From: Cynocephalus volans
Taxonomy: Eukaryota; Chordata; Mammalia; Dermoptera; Cynocephalidae
Length of the DNA: 64,000 nucleotides
Direction: 5' to 3'
Assembly: GCF_027409185.1 (NCBI RefSeq)
Contig: NC_084478.1
Span: 82,319,624-82,383,623, forward strand
Positions 60,981 through 64,000 of this stretch are shown here, in pieces; position 1 is the first letter of the stretch, and every line of letters starts with the position of its first letter. The position numbers and the translations under genes were made by a program. The notes beneath the pieces were generated by a model. The model was given only the letters and a program-made list of their open reading frames with translations. It did not search any database and was not told the DNA's origin.

Positions 60981-61300
60981 CTTTTTTGGAATGCCCAGTT
61001 TCCCAAAGAGTCTCACTCCACCTTCTCCTCTGAGCCTCAGATGGTCTATTTTATAGCTCCACTCCAAATCTCTTGCCCCAGGCATCTGTGGGTTTGTAAT
61101 CCCCTTGCAGCTTTTAAGAGCAGTGCCCATTTTTTTTCCCACCTGTTTTCTGAGTTTTCCGAAATGGAGATGAGCAGTCTTTCAGGTTTCCTTCAGCCAG
61201 ATTAATGGAGATGTGCACAATAATTTGTGAATAAAGTCTGCTCCACTCCCTCTGATTCATGGAGGGGAATTAGAACTCTCTTGCTGCCACTAAAGACCAA
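60981..61300. other. Unassigned sequence next to the LTR
   Basis: No recognisable gene. One plus-strand ORF (60903-61205) overlaps the LTR and its flank and has no known domain. Confidence 0.35.
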
Positions 61301-61537
61301 GATCATTGCCATGCCAAAGAGGCAGTGGGCAAGTGCAAATAAAAATACAACAAAATATTCCTGCCATTTTAAAGATGCTTTTTTTTTTCATTAAGTGTTT
61401 TCTGGGTTCTTGTAAACCTTTGTTTTTTAGAGCTTACACAAAGTTGGTTAAGATGGATTATGGTTTTTGGGGGGTGTTTCTGTGGGGTGATGAGACCTTG
61501 GAGCTTCTTGGTCTACCATTTTGCTGATGTCACTCCA
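61301..61537 (-). mobile_element. L1 5' end fragment (5' UTR)
   Basis: On the minus strand, GGAGTGACATCAGCAAAATG followed by GTAGACCAAGAAGCTCC is the start of an older L1 5' UTR type. It adjoins unrelated ORF2 sequence of another L1 at about 61540. Confidence 0.55.
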
Positions 61538-61860
61538 AAGATATTGTATTAATTTCATTTTGGAATTGCTTATTGTTCATGTATAGAGATCAACTAATTT
61601 TTGTATACCGATATTGTATCCTGCTAATTTGCCCCACTTGTTGATTAATGGTAGTAGTTATTTCACAGATTCCTTAGGATTTTCTACGTACAGAATTATA
61701 TTTTCTGTAAATAAAAAATTATACTTCCTTACATTTTCTTGTGAGATTGTGCAGGCTAGTGTCTCCAGTACCAATTTTAAAAGAAATAACAACAGCATAC
61801 ATCTCATTTTCCCCACCTTATGGTTAAGGCATCAGGTTATCAACATTAAGATTTATGTTT

Positions 61861-61970
61861 GTGGGAGGGAGGTTTCGGTAATGGGTCACAATAATCAACC
61901 ACATTGTATATTGACAAAATAAAATTAAATTAAAAAATAAAATAAAATATTAGGTGGAAAACACTAAAAA
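61861..61970 (+). mobile_element. Very short L1 3'-end insertion
   Basis: About 110 bp: GTGGGAGGGAGGTTTCGGTA, ATAATCAACCACATTGTATA, TTGACAAAATAAAATTAAAT and an A-rich tail. This closely matches the last bases of L1-d (60290-60360). Flanking tttatgtttg-like sequence occurs on both sides (about 61852-61862 and 61974-61983). Confidence 0.8.
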
Positions 61971-62473
61971 AATTTTATGTTTGTTGTAGCATTTTTTTGT
62001 AGGTGTACTTTTATTTATGATCTAATTAAGGACATTCTATTCTATTCCTAGTTTGTTGAGAATTTTTATCATTATTGGCTCCTGGATTTTGTCTAATTAT
62101 TTTTTACATCAATTGAGATGATTCTGAAGTGTTTTTTTTAACATTGATTTGCAGATATTAAACCCACCTTGCATTTCTGGAATACATTTCACTTGGCTAT
62201 GGTGTATAATTATTTGATATATTATTGGATTCCGTTTGCTAATATATTATTGAATGATTTGTGTATTCATCAGGAATATTGGTCCGTAATGTACTTTTCT
62301 TGTAATGTCATTGTCTGTCTTTAGTATAAGGGTGATACTGGCCTTTATAGAATGTATTGAAAAGTAGTTTACCTATGCTTTCTGTAAGAGTTTGTGGAGA
62401 ATTTGTATTATTCCTTAAATGTTTGATTGAATTAATCAGTGAAGCCATTTTGGTCTTTTGTGCATGGAAGAAC

Positions 62474-62612
62474 TTTTCTTTTTTTTTAAAGATGACTGGT
62501 AAGGGTATCTTAACCCTTGATTTGGTGTTGTTAGCACCACGCTCTCCCAAATGAGCAAACCAGCCATCCCTATATAGGGATCCAAACCCATGGCCTTGGT
62601 GTTATTATCACG
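62474..62612 (-). mobile_element. Truncated tRNA-Ile-derived SINE (CYN-like)
   Basis: The reverse strand shows the end of the first unit (GGGTTTGGATCCCTATATAG) and the second unit (GCGTGGTGCTAACAACACCA). The start of the first unit is absent. Flanked by tggaagaac at 62465-62473 and 62613-62621. The T-rich left end is the A tail. Confidence 0.85.
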
Positions 62613-63149
62613 TGGAAGAACATTTTAAATTACTGATTCAGTTTTATTTATTTGTAGTAGGCCTGTTTAGATTTCCTGTTTCTTCTAGAGGCAGTGATAG
62701 TAACTTGCATTCTTCTAGTAATTTGTTCATTTTATATATGTTGTTGACGTTGTTGGCATAGTTATTCATAGTACTACCATATAATACTTTTTATTTCTGA
62801 AAGGTCAGTGTCAATGTTCTCTCTTTTGTTTCTCATTTTGGTGAACTTTATCTTCTTTTTCTTTTTCTTTGGTTACTTCAGATAAAGGCTTGCCAATGCT
62901 ATGAATCTTATTAAAGAACCAACTTTGAGTTTCATTGATTTTCTCTACTGTTTCTATTGTTTATTCCATTGACATACACTCTAATATTTATTACTTTCTT
63001 TTACTTGCCTTGCATTTAGTTTGTTCGTTTTTAAGATCATTAAAGTGAAACTCAGATAATTGATTTTATATCACTTATTTTTTTCTGATACATCCATTTA
63101 AAACTTTACATTTTCCTGAAATCACTGCCTTAGTTCCATACCACACATA

Positions 63150-63726
63150 TTGATATGTTATTTATTTATTTATTTTTATTTTTTATTAGTGTATTCATTA
63201 TTACAAATCATACTTATCTTTAAGCCCCTTATATAATCTCTCCCCTTTGCCCCTCCCCCCTAATAACCATTGATTTGTTCTCTCCATCTGATAGATTAAC
63301 TGTTCCTCTGTCGATTTGTTGCCAAAATGATCTGTCCAATACTGAGACTGGTGTGATCAAGTCCTCCCCTATTATCATAAAGCAGATGCTTCTTCTATTA
63401 CTCTGCAGTGCGTGTGTGCTTTGTGGAGAGGACCTCTTCTTTTTTTTTTTTTTTTTTGGTCTCCATTGGTGCCTCTCCTTGTGTCAATGCAGTTGAGAAT
63501 CTGGTGTGCCATCTGCATGGTGGCTGTGACTGCTGCTGTAGAGACTAGCCACTTTTGCTGCAGCCATGGCAATTGTCGTGGCTATGGTGAACTACCCACG
63601 AGGAAATGGTGTTTTTGGTAAGCTCTTTACCTGGGTGTGGCTGCATTCGGCTTCCCCTGGCTCCATACCTCAGAACCCTGGCAGGGCCCCAGGGTGGTGT
63701 CCATAGCTTTCCTAGTTGCAGCTGTG
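63150..63726 (-). mobile_element. Probable old L1 fragments, rearranged
   Basis: About 63150-63290 looks like an L1 3' UTR in reverse and 63300-63410 like a piece of endonuclease region. A T18 run lies near 63441-63458. 63460-63726 is GC-richer and may be L1 5' UTR, but this is weak. No gene recognised. Confidence 0.4.
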
Positions 63727-64000
63727 TCGGGCCTTAAAACTAACGCCACCTTAAGTGACATTACAAGCGGTGCCATTATAGGCCCACAAGGGCGTATTAA
63801 CGTGGCAGCCTAAGGTGGCGCCGGGAGGAAGTAGGCTGGGAGTGTCTGCGGGAATCTTGCCTTAGCCCTTATTGGCCAAATACGTGCTTCTGCGCTCGTG
63901 AACACTGCGTGGTTGCAATAGCTAGGCATTGAGACAGGATGCATGCCCTTGACCTTTAAGCTGATTGGATTATGTTAAAACCTTCCCTCCCTATCTGCCT
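63727..64000 (+). mobile_element. Possible LTR, cut by the window edge
   Basis: Begins TGTCGGGCCTTAAAACTAAC. GC-rich and CpG-containing, unlike its neighbours, with TTATTGGCCAAATACGTGCT in the middle. It resembles the U3 start of an LTR, but only one end is in the window and no family is recognised. Confidence 0.3.

Larger units (their letters stand above)
61540..63130 (-). mobile_element. Old L1 ORF2 remnant with two nested insertions
   Basis: Reverse ORF2. The RT catalytic region is near 61600-61780 and the RT N-terminal part (GCATTTCTGGAATACATTTC near 62172) runs on to 63130. Interrupted by an L1 3' end (61861-61970) and a SINE (62474-62612). No coding capacity. Confidence 0.7.

Overview
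The window is mammalian nuclear DNA, and I place it on the X chromosome. It holds one recognisable cellular gene, NAP1L2 (nucleosome assembly protein 1-like 2), an intronless X-linked gene on the minus strand at 39885-41262. In human NAP1L2 lies in Xq13, near the X-inactivation centre. Here its reading frame is broken by a 2-base loss near 40416. No other intact cellular gene, tRNA, rRNA or bacterial-type feature is visible.

Most of the rest is LINE-1 (L1) sequence of several ages, often nested. Four L1 copies reach from a 5' UTR to a 3' end: 6.29-12.89 kb (+), 16.58-23.05 kb (-), 23.95-33.47 kb (+, split by two later L1 insertions) and 53.59-60.41 kb (+, with a 12-bp target-site duplication). 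All four have broken ORFs. Three of the four 5' UTRs contain tandem arrays with unrelated, strikingly regular unit lengths: 100, 134 and 60 bp. Older L1M/HAL1-like pieces fill 1-6.3, 12.9-14.7, 43.3-48.0, 50.2-53.6 and 61.3-63.4 kb.

Other repeats: four tRNA-Ile-derived SINEs, two dimeric, one truncated dimer and one monomeric; four MaLR-type LTRs (one MLT1-like, three THE1/MST-like); one probable solo LTR inside an L1 ORF2 and two weaker LTR candidates; three MIR SINEs; several microsatellites. There is also a decayed minus-strand processed pseudogene of an LRRFIP-family gene near 46.1-47.3 kb.

Organism: tRNA-Ile SINEs in monomer and dimer form resemble the CYN SINEs of colugos (Dermoptera). 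No Alu, B1/B2 or carnivore-type SINE is seen. I therefore infer a colugo, with moderate confidence.

Layout: 0-33.7 kb is nested L1; 33.7-43.3 kb is an L1-poor island containing NAP1L2, its CpG-rich promoter, two MIRs and a possible LTR; 43.3-64 kb is again L1, LTR and pseudogene. Selection on the one gene plausibly kept the island free of L1, while the flanks accumulated it as is typical of the X. I found no evidence of an undescribed biological system; the L1 5' UTR arrays and the NAP1L2 frameshift are the items most worth following.
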